From Oreocharis arfaki (lineage: Eukaryota; Chordata; Aves; Passeriformes; Paramythiidae), in assembly GCA_013398015.1 (NCBI GenBank), contig VZRR01005727.1:1250719-1314718 (forward strand): a stretch of DNA of 64,000 nucleotides, written 5' to 3'. Below the pieces are notes generated by a model. That model did no database searches and was not told where the DNA came from. It was given only the letters and a program-made list of their open reading frames with translations. Below, in pieces: positions 21,901 through 33,900 of the stretch; position 1 is the stretch's first letter, and every line of letters starts with the position of its first letter. The position numbers were made by a program, and so were the translations under genes.

Positions 21901-24900
21901 CTGCGTAATTGATTATGAGCTATTTTCTCTGGCAATGACCAAGTTATATTTTATTAGCTATTTATATTTTGCCTGCCCTTCTATTTGTGCCCCTTTTCAT
22001 TCAATTATTCTTCACTGTAACTCTATGAGATGCCTTATAAAGCTACTGAAATGCTTGATGTGTAATTATGCCAGATTCACCTACAGGATCACTGTTCTCT
22101 CCCAGTGCTGATATTGCTGTGTTGAAACTCAAACATACAATATAGCTTTTGTAGTTAATTTCAAGTAATTTTTATACTTAAAGCATTTTAATCATCAGTG
22201 TCTCCTGTGTATGTCTCTTCTTTGTGTTTGTCTCAGATTAGAGGTCCCAGATGCATTCTTTTATTTATTCTGTAACAGAATCCGTTGTAGCACTTCCTGC
22301 CTATGCTTCTAAACCATCTTGTGCTTGCAGCTCCTTGTGTTTAATGTTGTCTGCAGTGCACAAATGTGATCTCTCTTTAGATTGTTCACAAAGACACAGA
22401 GCCTGGAACCAGCCACAGGCTCTATGGCAGCCCAGTGGACACCTGAGCTCCTTATTTCTTTTGCGATATGTCAGTCTCACCTCTGCCAGCCCCTGTTCAG
22501 CCCTGCAGATCAGTAGCTCTCAGTGAGTACCACGGCAGGAGGAATCATTTAGGGAAGAGAAATTCTAACCCCTCCAACCTCTGAGAAGCAGTCCCCTAGA
22601 AGGAGAAGCCAAGCCCACCCCTCACTTAAATTTTCATATATCTTCTGCAAATCTCAAAGAATAAAGTTCTTTTTATTGAGGAAAAGTTAAGCCATTACTC
22701 TTTAATTAATCTCTTTCATCTTTCACCTTAAACTAGATTTTTCTATTTTACTAGCAATTTCTTCTCAGCCTACAAATCTGGTGGCTCTGCCACCTCTTGT
22801 AAGAAGTGTTCTGAGCTCATGTTTCCAAATTCACAATTTGCCCTGCTGTTCTGCCTGTATGATTTAGGTTAGAGTACACCCAGAAGGCCAATTCAGTCTT
22901 TCCAAGAGCTTTCCAGTGAGGTTCCTGGTCCCAGAGCTGTAGCTTCTAGAACAGGCAGAGTATCCCTTCTGTCATGTAAGGTGTGTTGAGGAGAGACTCT
23001 ATCATATTCTTATTTTGATTTCTCTAGTATTTCATCATTGATTTTTGCATGGGTTACAGTCAGGCCTTGCTGTGTTCTGTTGTCTCCAAAGGCTTCCTGA
23101 AGCCTGTCTTCCTGACCTTGGTTTTTCATTCTGGGACTTCTCCGCCTCATTAGTTTTCTGGTTTTCCCCCAGAATCTAGAAAGATCTCCTCCTTTACCCA
23201 TTCCTTGTCATTTCCTCCATCTTTTATTGTCCATGTCTTCTAAACAGCAGGTTTGGAGGCCCTGCCTTTCCTGAATAAGGTATTTTTCAGGCCCCTCTGT
23301 GCTGCTGAAATAGTGGCGGTATCTTTCACCCCAGCTGAGGGCTAACCTTTAAAAGTCCTCCCAGGCTGAGTTTTTCTTAGACCACTTAGGACAGTAGGTA
23401 CACTTCTGTTCTGCCAGCATGCATGGCCTTTCATGCTTTTGTGACCTGAAGGCTATATTTAATTCTGGCTGAACACAGCCCAGTCTTAAACGATATCTTC
23501 TGTTCTCTTTTGGCAGAATTTTTAAGCATTTTCCTTGCAGAATGCTTTCTTCAAAAATTTGTAAGCATATCTGGAGAAATAGTACTAACACTGCCAATAC
23601 AGGATATGTGTATAAAACATGTCACTGCTGTAGAAAATTATGAACAAAGACAGAGTTTAGGCAGTTGAAACTAAAGAAAGCTCTGTTCCAGGATCACTTT
23701 GTGTGATTTCCTCTCTAGGGTTTGTTATACAGTGGGGCATTCTTTATTTGACCTTGAAATGTTTTCCTTCAGCACGGAAGATTTGGTTAGAATTCATTGT
23801 AGCATTTGTAACTGAATCAGTTTTCACAGTGGTGTTTGTAGCTGAATCATTAGTCAATTTTATTTTATTGTTCTCAGAGTGTTCTTGTTTTATTTCTGCT
23901 TGAATGAACAAGGTGTTTTGCATGGATGTTTCCGAAAGCAGTGATTAGCTGCACTGTTTTCATAACCGAACAACTGTTTCTCTGAGCCTTGACAGGCCTA
24001 GCTGCTGCCAAGAAGCGGAAGCCTTAAAACTAGTTTGGTGTTGCTCTTTCATTCCTGCAGAGTGACAGAAAGTATTATCAGGGTTGCACTCTTAGTTCCA
24101 AGCGTGGAGTGGAGTCAGGAGTTTATTTCTCCAATACTGGAGAAAGTCAGACTCAGCTGGTAGCTCTAGGAGAAGCACAGTTGAAGGAATTGCTGTATTA
24201 AGCTTTGTTAGAAAAGGTCTTGATAGAATTTTCTTGTTAGGAAAATTCTTAGGTTTGCAATGATCAGAAGCATCCCATAAATTTCTTTCCATAGCTGTTC
24301 TATTGGCTTCAGTAAGACTTTATGTAAAAACCAATTTGCATTCATAATGTGGCATGATTAATATCTTACAACTACTGCATTTTCCTAGTCTTTGGTGTGT
24401 GTATTGTATCTTATTTCATACAGATAAGCATCTCATTTGGAATTTTTCTCTCTAAGTTGCAGTTTGTCTGGGTTTAATCTGTCTTTTTTTATAAGACAGA
24501 TTTATGTATTTATATATATATTTAACCTGTATTTGTAATCTGTATTTGTATCTTGCCTAGAAATAACATTTTTAAAAGATCATTCTGAGCATTTTTTTAC
24601 GGTTCACTTCTATGTGTACTCATAGTTGAAAACATTTGGACTTCAAAATGAGCAGGATAAAAAGATGTTAAAAGGCTCTTTCAGTCTTGGCCAGCTGTAA
24701 GTGCTAGTGTACGAGTATCTGTGGAGTGACTCATGCTGTGTCGTTGTTCCTTTTAATGCAACTCATGTAAAGGAAAATTATATGTGAGTTTATATAAAGG
24801 AAGGGATAAAATTAAAAGCAGGGTGTGCAGCAGATTGTATTTTTTAATGCTGCTAAGGTCCATCTTCCATCTGATGACATAAAGTAAATATTATGTATTT

Positions 24901-27900
24901 ATACTTTTATGGTGAACTTTATGCTGGTAATATAATATAAATGTTCAGTGGTAAACACGTGACTTTCCGAGCGCTAATGTTTCTGATGAATTTCTAGCCT
25001 TTACTCCTCCAGTGTAATTCCAAGATATATCTCTAATCACAGGAACTGAAAATCCCCTCTGTCTGAATCCAGTAGACCCTAGGGAAGTTATGTCCCTCTT
25101 GTGTGGAACATACTGGAATTTTAGGCAGTACCTCTGCTCTGGTGACACAGCTACCACCTTACTCTTCATGAAAGGACATGTTTGGGCAGTAAGATTTCTC
25201 ATGCCATTTACTATGATTGTCTCACCTCTGCCCATGTGTAGAGGTTACTTTCTTTCCCCCCTAGAGGGAGGAAGCTCCAGGTACAATTCTTTGTTTCCTC
25301 TGCCTGTGAACAGCTCTGTGCCATGCTTTGGGACCCCAACACAAAGAATATGTGGCTTCTGTACTTCACTTTGTCACTGTTTAGGTAGCATGGAGTTCTT
25401 AAATCATACTTGATATACAAGGATCTGAGTAGAGCAGCATTTTTAGAGCATGAGAGTTTAATTTCAGGTTTTGTGACATATCAGGTAGCCAGGTAGCCCA
25501 GCATGACTTGTGTGATAGGAATAGATCTAGTACTCTGTGCTTTCTCGTAACTGGACAAGTGCAGGGAAGAACCAGGATCTCCATGTGAAAAAAATGAAAT
25601 AGTGGTTCTACTTCTTCTATTTCTCTATATTCTGTAATGCTCAGCTGGTTTCTGTGTTGCTTCCTTGAGCAGACCATCAGCGAGCCCCTTAGGCTGCCTG
25701 GTGGGGCTCTCAGCCCTAGTGCAAATGTGCAGTGCTGCAGATGGAAGCCAGAGAGGGAAACTAAATCCTTCAGTGTATCTCAGTATGCTTATTAGATTAG
25801 CTCACATAGTAGGGAGTGGGAACTGGAAAGCATTCCTTGAGATGCTTTTAAGTGCTCCAAATCCAAAAGATGAAAATCTAAGCTAAATATGAATTCTTTT
25901 TAAGTACCATACCCAAGGGGACTTGTTTGGCATAGTGAATTTGTAGAAGGTTATGCAGCTATTCCTCTACAGCCAATCAATCTTTGTCTTGCCATGGCCA
26001 TGATTGGTGCCATTGTTGCAATCAAATGGCTGTTGACAGCCTGCATAATAAGACTACAGAAAAATTTGTAATGGAAACTATTGAAAGTATCCAACTGAGC
26101 TGTGCTTTTTTTAAAAAGCAATTTGAGAATTACTGAGGACCATGGATTTGAATCTGATGTTTTTGGAAATGTTGTAGGTTTCTTTTAACTTAATTACATC
26201 AAAACTTTGCTTCGAGTTTTCTCCTCTTCATTAGACAATTTTCGATAGATAACCTACAGGAGAGTTCTGTCACAAATGCCATCAGGGCAGGGAGCTGATG
26301 AGCTACAGCTGAGACTTTTAATAAACACACACAGTCAATATGCTGAACCGTGTCTGAGTGAGGGGTGAATTCCAATGTGGCAAAGACTCTGCTGAAAGAT
26401 TTCCTTTGACTGCAATATTCATAACTGTGTCATCTTTATATTCCAGTGACAGTGAAAAGCTTGAACTCATTGCAGCCTTTCTCTTCATAGGGGGTGTTTA
26501 GCAGGATCTTCTCATTTCTGCATGCTTGCTGCCTTAAAGAAACTGGCAGCAACCTAAGTTATCTGTGAGCTGTCTGCTCTTGACAGAGGTTCAAAAGTTA
26601 GGAACAGTCAACCAGTGGCAGACCTACATCTGAAGGCCTTGACAATGTTTGGTTGCCCTAGGAAACCAGCTAAAAATGAAACAAAACAGAGCAACTCCTG
26701 CCAAAAAAAAGGGCTCTCAAACCCCCTATATCCTTTATTTGTCAGGGCATGAGAGAAAATCTGAAACGGGCATACAATTCTGAAACGTGCATACGATTTA
26801 AATGTAAAAAAAACAGTACAAGTTACAAAGTAGAATTTTCTGAACTATTGTGAATTTGTAATACATTTCAAACCACAGCTAAAAAGCACAAACTTTTGTA
26901 AACCAGAGCCAAATCCCATTCCTTACAAGAGATGTGTGTGAAAAGCACACAGCGATTACCAGTGCGCTGAAGTAAAGAAATGCTCATTCATGCTGCAGAC
27001 TGCCAGGGTGTCCAGAGAGTTACAAAAGCCCACTCATGCTGAGCACCCTACTTTCTCAAGGAAAATGCGTAGTAAAACTGAGTTCCCCAGCCTTGAATTC
27101 TCTCTGCTGCCCTTCAAGTGACGAGTTTTGCCTTTCTGTCTGGGCTTCCCTTTGTTGAAAGGAAGTGGATTGTGTGATCAAGGCACTTGCAGTTTTCAGG
27201 CAAGCTGGCAGGTCACATTAAAGCTCATGTGAATACAAGGCTGCCTCATCTTGCTAGATTTGAACTCACATGACCTAACTTGAAGCAGAGAACACATTTT
27301 TGGTTTAGATGAAGACACAGCTGCAATAAATGGCACAAGTTGTTGCCAGCCAAAGAATGAGGTAAACCAGTATGAATGAGGTTCATAGTAATAAACTAAA
27401 ATGGAAGTGTTTGTTTATCTGTCTCTTTTGTTTAGTGACATGTGGAAGCACAAATCATGAAAGGCCACTCACTTCTCTAATACACAGTTAATATTAAAAG
27501 CAGTGGAAAACTAAGGGCAGTGCTTTGCCTCAATTACACTGTTAGATGAGGAGCACTGGAGCAATTAGGCCAGTGACCCAGAGCAGTGTAACTTGGATCG
27601 GAATCTGGCCCCAAGCAACTTGTCTGGGGTCATACAGTCAGTGCCTTCATCTATGAGATCTGTTTTCCTTTGTTGTTAGTCCTGGAGACATAGGCAGTTC
27701 CACAGTCTCGGACACAGCTGTACATTTTATGTACCAGAAGAGACAAACCTCATGCCATCAAAAGATTTGTATCCCTTCCTGCTCCAAAATCTGCCCCTTT
27801 AGGAATCAACAGACTGCGAGTCTGCTGGAAAATTTTACTCCCAATTTTCAGCAAAACAGAACTGAAATAGCATCCTTACGAAAATGCACCTGGCCTAAGT

Positions 27901-30900
27901 GTAGTCTGAAGTATGGTCAGAATTTCACAATAGATAGATAATAATAGATAATAATAGAGACCTGAGAACACAGAGTCCTGCTAAATGAATGAAGTAAATG
28001 CGATAGATTGATCTGGGATAGATTTTATAGTAGTGTTTCCGACATACTTGCTTTCCAGATCTGGTAGGTAGGTATGCCTTATGCTCAAATTCTAGTGTAT
28101 GTAAGTGGCCAAAAAGTTCATTTTCATTTTTAAATGGCATTTAAATTAACCTAGATGGTGGTTTAGAGCCTTTTACATCTCTTGTTACCTTCTTTCCCTT
28201 TCAGCAACTGAGAAATGCACATTTTAATTAAAATTTGTTTTTCAAATGTGTCTTGTAGCCAGCACATGCTGAGAAGAGCCACTTACCACCCATGTACTGC
28301 AAGCTTGCTGTGCTGAACAAAATGGGAACATTTAATTAGGAGTAAATACTGTGGTGTTTGTGGCCTGCTATAATGTCCTGTTCCATTTCCAGAAGACAGA
28401 ATTGCCCTTGCCTGGCTTTGATGGCAGATCCATGAAAACCAAAGGTTTGCCAGTAGGAGCTGGAGTGCAGCTGGAGCTATTTTTGCCACACTGCAACTCT
28501 CATTTCACAGAAGGTCACACAGAAGCTTGTTTAGCTTTACATGACAAGGTACAGGAAAAAATAAAGCCGTGTTTAATATAAGCAGCCTGAGAACTTTAGA
28601 GGGAAGCAGGTATAAATTATTTTGCGTGCAGGAGTCACTTGGTGGACAGGATGAGGGGCAAGATGTTGATGGATGGTGGTGACGTTTGCACTCAGTCTCT
28701 GCTTATTTGGCCAATTCAGTTTGTTTGGTTTTGGTATTCATCTCATGAAAAGAGATCCCAGCACTTCTCAGCTCTCTACCACAAGGATTTGGTCAGCCCT
28801 TAGAGCAAGGTTAGGGTCAGTAGATCTCAATAGATCTCCATATCTTAGATATAGGGGAGAGTAGACGTGACAGTGTGGATGTCAATTTAATCTTCTAGCC
28901 TAGGTGGTTTTTCAGTCTTACAGATTTCCTGGTCCTTAGTGAAGAAATATGTACCTACATGATTATTCACAACCTTCCAGTTGCGTATTTTCATCTGAAA
29001 ATAAAAATCCTCCTTTTTCATATTTTGTCCATGTATTTTTAACACAGTGAAAATTAAATTTTGTGTGAACCTGTGTGTGTTTAGCTTAGCATATTACTGT
29101 GCTAACATTCCTCAACCTACTTCTAATAAAATTTCAAAAAGGAAAGAGAAAAATTTGATAATGATGTGGGACATTATTCGATAATAACGTGGGACAGCCT
29201 CGTGGGACACCAAGAACTTTAGAGAAGCATACAGGCATCCAGTTTTCATACAAACGTTCTTCCAAAAATTATCTGTAAGGAGTAAGGGTAACTCTAAAAT
29301 AGGTAATTGTATCAACAGGGGCTCACATCTATTTCCATTTCGGTACTCAGTCTAGGGCTTTGGCTGCTATCGACATTCTGAAAATGTGGTTTAGTTTTGA
29401 ATGAGTAGGTATAAATATTAAATACTTCCAAGATGTCAGAATATCAAATAAGAATTAAATCTTAGTGAAAGAATAAGGTCAGCCTTGCCAATTTAGCCAT
29501 TGATCTGATTTGCAGTCAGGTTTTGTGTTATGCTTTGGGTTTCTGAAAGTTGTGTACATAGTTGCAATCGCATTTTCAGAAGTTCTTAAGTAACTCAGCT
29601 TAAATCCCATTGTTTTCAATTAGACTTTTCCAAATCATTTAGGTATTTCTGGAGCTGTTACTACTTGTTACTTGAATTTTTGTTTCAAGTGAGGATGGGT
29701 CAAAAATCAAAGGAAGAATTGCCACTGATTTAGACCATTTGGCTGATAACAACAGAGGACAATGTACAGTGATATATCTGAATTTTCTGTGTGGTAATAG
29801 CAAGAGAGGAAACAATTATTTTGAGGAATTAATTTAATGATGCAATTAAATGCATTATTTATTTTTATTTAAAATTAATTAAATTACAGTTATTAAATAA
29901 TTTATCTATAATTGCAGTTAGAAACTTATAAATTCATCCACATTCAAGCTTAAATGGTCCTGAGATGTTTGATCCTGTCAGTGCTTTCAGAAAAAATATT
30001 GTAGGGATAAGTGTTGAACTCTGATGCATTTGACACAGAAATTCAGAGAAATTATTCTTGAAAAGTTTATCCCTTTTAAAGTATCAGTCCAAAGTATTTC
30101 TGAGTCAGTGACATGTAGATTTCTTTGCTAAGGAGTTCAGAAATTGGCTACAGTGTAAAACATACTTTTCACCCCCGCGTTCTTTTTCTTTTTTCTCTAG
30201 CAGAAATCTTACAAATTGCTGTTGCATCATGAGAATCAGTAGAATTGACAAATGTAATTTAGGAATTAATTGTAAAGGGTAACTCCAGCTGGCTCTTAAC
30301 TTCTGTGACCTCCCTCTCTAGTCTCTGAAGAGAATTAGATTCCTCCAGGGCAAAGTTAAATGTGAGAGCTACCTGTAGCTACTCAGATTATCCCATCTAG
30401 GAAACTGCCTTTCTTCACTGCATGCGAAGTGAGCCTAAGGAGACTTGCTGCCCGAGGATGATGGGTTTTGTCATCTTGGTTTTGTTTTCTTAGCATAGTA
30501 AAAGTATTAGTGGTTTCCACAGTAGTCTGGGAAATTCATATATATATATATATATATATATATTCATATATATATTTCATATACACCATATGAAAATTGT
30601 ATCTGACCATCATTTCAAGTCATAGGCATAAAATCTTTTGGGTAGTAGCTTTTGCTTGTGGATTAGCAGATGCATATTTTGTATCAAATTTATTCCAGGT
30701 GTAATTCCAGATATCTGTGGTTTTATCGCAGGAGTGAACATTATTGGTTTTTTTTCTTGTTACTGTTTCTGCTGTCATATTTAAGAAATATTTAGGTTTT
30801 ATTATTAACTTAGAAGGAATACATATGGCCCAACAAATCCACTGTTGAGAATTTAGTTTCTATGCCAAAATTTATATTCCGCAGAAATGTTATAATGGGA

Positions 30901-33900
30901 CTATTTAATTTCTGCTTACTAATTATAGTAACCTTCTCTGCAAAGATACACTTAGTTTCGAGTTGAACATAATGTTGCGTTCAGTGCCGGCTGAGAGAAT
31001 GGCTGAGCTGTGAACCAAAGCCCTTCAGGTCTGATCGCATAACCGTGTTCCAAGCTACACCACAGTACCTCTATTTGCTGCTGCTAGCTGTCAGGTTTGC
31101 CACACGTGCGCTGTGTATTCCCGCTGCTGCTGGTGGAACACACACGTTTGAGGAAACCTAAAGTCCCACCTGCTTTTGTCCAAGGCCACACGAGCGTCTC
31201 GGCCGGCTCGGTGTCGGAGCGCAGGGCGAAGCTCGCAGCCCGTGCCCGATGGCTCCCCGTGGGCACGCAGTGTCCCCCGGCTGCCGTGCTGCTCCTCCGG
31301 CCGGGACAGAGGGGGCTGCCTCAGAGCCAGGCCTCGGGCTGACCGCCGGCACTGAGAAACCAGGCTTGGAGAGAGCGGGACCTGCGAGCTGCCAACTGGG
31401 AGCCTGCACGTTTCTCGCTGTCGTGGCAGCAGTGAGAGATTGGGCTGCTCCTGATCTGAATCACGGCACCACTTGTAGAGTGCATTCATCCTCCATGTGA
31501 GAAGGAGGAAGAATCGAGCCCTTTGTAAGGGGCTGTGACAAATTTTTCAGCACAGAAACCGGGCAATCCAGAGATTGCTCCGTGCTTTGTTCGTGCGGGC
31601 ACGCTTCGGGGGCATTCTCAGCTGAAGAAGATGCCTGTACTGAAGGCACATTTGTACTCACAGAGTCCAGTTGTGTTCTTTTGGTTTGCATGTGGAATAT
31701 TCCTGCTCAAGTCAATGTCCTAGATTAGCAAGAAACAGCTAAATTAAGCTGTTAAACCAATAAATAAGAGAATCTGAATGTGTATGAACATTTCAAAAAC
31801 ACTCAGTAAATATAGACATACATGTTATGGTTAAGTAATGCTTTATTTTTGAAACAATTTTAAAAAAATTTTGAACACAGTGCACATTTCTTACTAGAAA
31901 ATGCACAACGGTAGTATCAGACAATGGGGAGGAAATGAGGAGAAGGTTTAGAGGGGTTTATCCCTCTAACAGGATTTCTAGGGTCAGGCATTCTCTCTTT
32001 ATCTAATTTAAGAATTGGTTTTACGAGGATCCTTATTTAGAAAATATTCCTAAATATGCTTATATAAATATAAAAATCTCTGTTGGAAGGTAGTTTACCA
32101 AGATTCTGGATGAGAGGAGAGAGAGATACTTAAGAGTCTGAGACTCTTCACACATTTTTTTGTGCGTGAAAAGAGGCACAAACAGAACATAAACATTACT
32201 TCTGTGGCTATGGATAAAAAATTGAGCTTTGAAACAGAATAGCTATCCTAGAGAAATGCTCTTACGTAGCCTAACAAATAACAGCCTCAATTTAATAATT
32301 TTTTGAATGTTGTTGCCTTTGTATTTCCTCTGTGTGCTTTCACTGTCACTCTTGAACAAGGTGTTGCCATGACCATTGAAATTGCTGGTGTTCAGGTTAA
32401 TTATTTGCTTGGTGAGGACATATTGTCCTGGCTCTGTAAAACTATTCTATATAGCCAGCAGTTGGACAGGAAGCCATTCATTCCAGAGCTCAGGAGAAAA
32501 ATATGAGACCATATTTTTGCTTAGTTATATTTAAAGTATGCAGCTAATATGTAATTTTCCAGCACTTCCTTGTCATTTTTGATGGTTAAACAGAATGAAG
32601 TTTTCTCCCTTCTATTGAATTTTTGAGGAAATTAAATACCTTCTCATTAAATTTGAGAATTCAGTCTCAATTACGCTGGGGCCCTGCCAGGAGTCTGTAT
32701 CAGATTTCTGTAATTACAATATTTTACCTTTATAGATCTGAAATATAACCTGTCAGCTGGATTATCAAGACAAGAAAAGGTAGAGACTTTTGTATTTCAG
32801 AAGGTGTTAGGGTTTCTCCGTTCATGTTATGGGAGTTCCTGTTTGTAAATGAGTTGTTCTCAGCTTTTAGCATCCACATCTAATAAGAGGATTTCTTATG
32901 TCACGGTATCTGTGTGCTCTTAAGAAGTTGATCCCCTCTCATCAAACATTTCTACTTCAAAATACCATAGCTGATATCTCTCATTGTATTGAAAATGTTA
33001 ACTTGAGAAAACCACATTTTGATTTCCTCAGTGCATGCATTTTAAGATCTGAATAAGGTGAGATTTTTTTTAAAAATGTGATTCGTGTTATAAAATTCTG
33101 TGTGGCCTTTATGTGTTTATTACATGTGCTGCTGGTATCGGGTTTATGTATATATATCTATATATATCTATAGGTTTATATATATAAACCTGATCTTTCA
33201 GGGTCTCAGAAATTGTTTCTCATTCTCTTCTACACATCTTTTGATTTTCAGATATCTTCCCAGAATGTGTTAAGAATCTAGCATTAGCTTTAATTTTGTA
33301 CTATGTGCATACAGTCTCGCCTTGCTTATTTCTGGCTCACGGACCTGAGTCACGTTTCCCTTATCACACTGCTAGGTTTGCATGGAGCTGACACCTCACA
33401 GAAGTAACTGCAGGGGTTAATGTCTTGTGTGTCTTCCCACAGACAGTACACCCAGCACTTGGTGCCCTGTCTTCCGCGTGACAGCAGCCCAGATGAGTGA
33501 AATTACATCAGTGGAGGGGAATATTGTGGTGACACAGAAGTGGCATCACCGTGGTTCCACTGACTTCCCTCCCAGTCGCTGGTTGCGGGATATCACCAGG
33601 GCTTCCCCATGCTTTTGTCTTTCCCAATTAATTCAGTGGCTTCTGGATGTCTCACCCACCATAAAAAGATTGCAGCATCCTAGAGGCTGCTTGGAGGTGC
33701 TTGAGCATAGACAGACGTGGTTTGGATGAACAGAACAATCATTGCTGAATCTGGGCTTTCTCTTTTGGAGCAAACTTTCAATCCTGGGAAAAAAGCCAGT
33801 GTTAGAGGTGGAGGTTCTTCAGGAGCTTGGCATGTTAGGTGTGCTTAGTTTTCCTTGTTGTCTTTGTACTTCCCCTAAAATATGTGTGTTGTATCACTTA

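Noticed and set aside
31091..31489. 132-codon minus frame and several overlapping frames in the CpG patch
   Set aside because: GC-rich DNA lacks stops in all frames. Four frames overlap here on both strands with no family resemblance.
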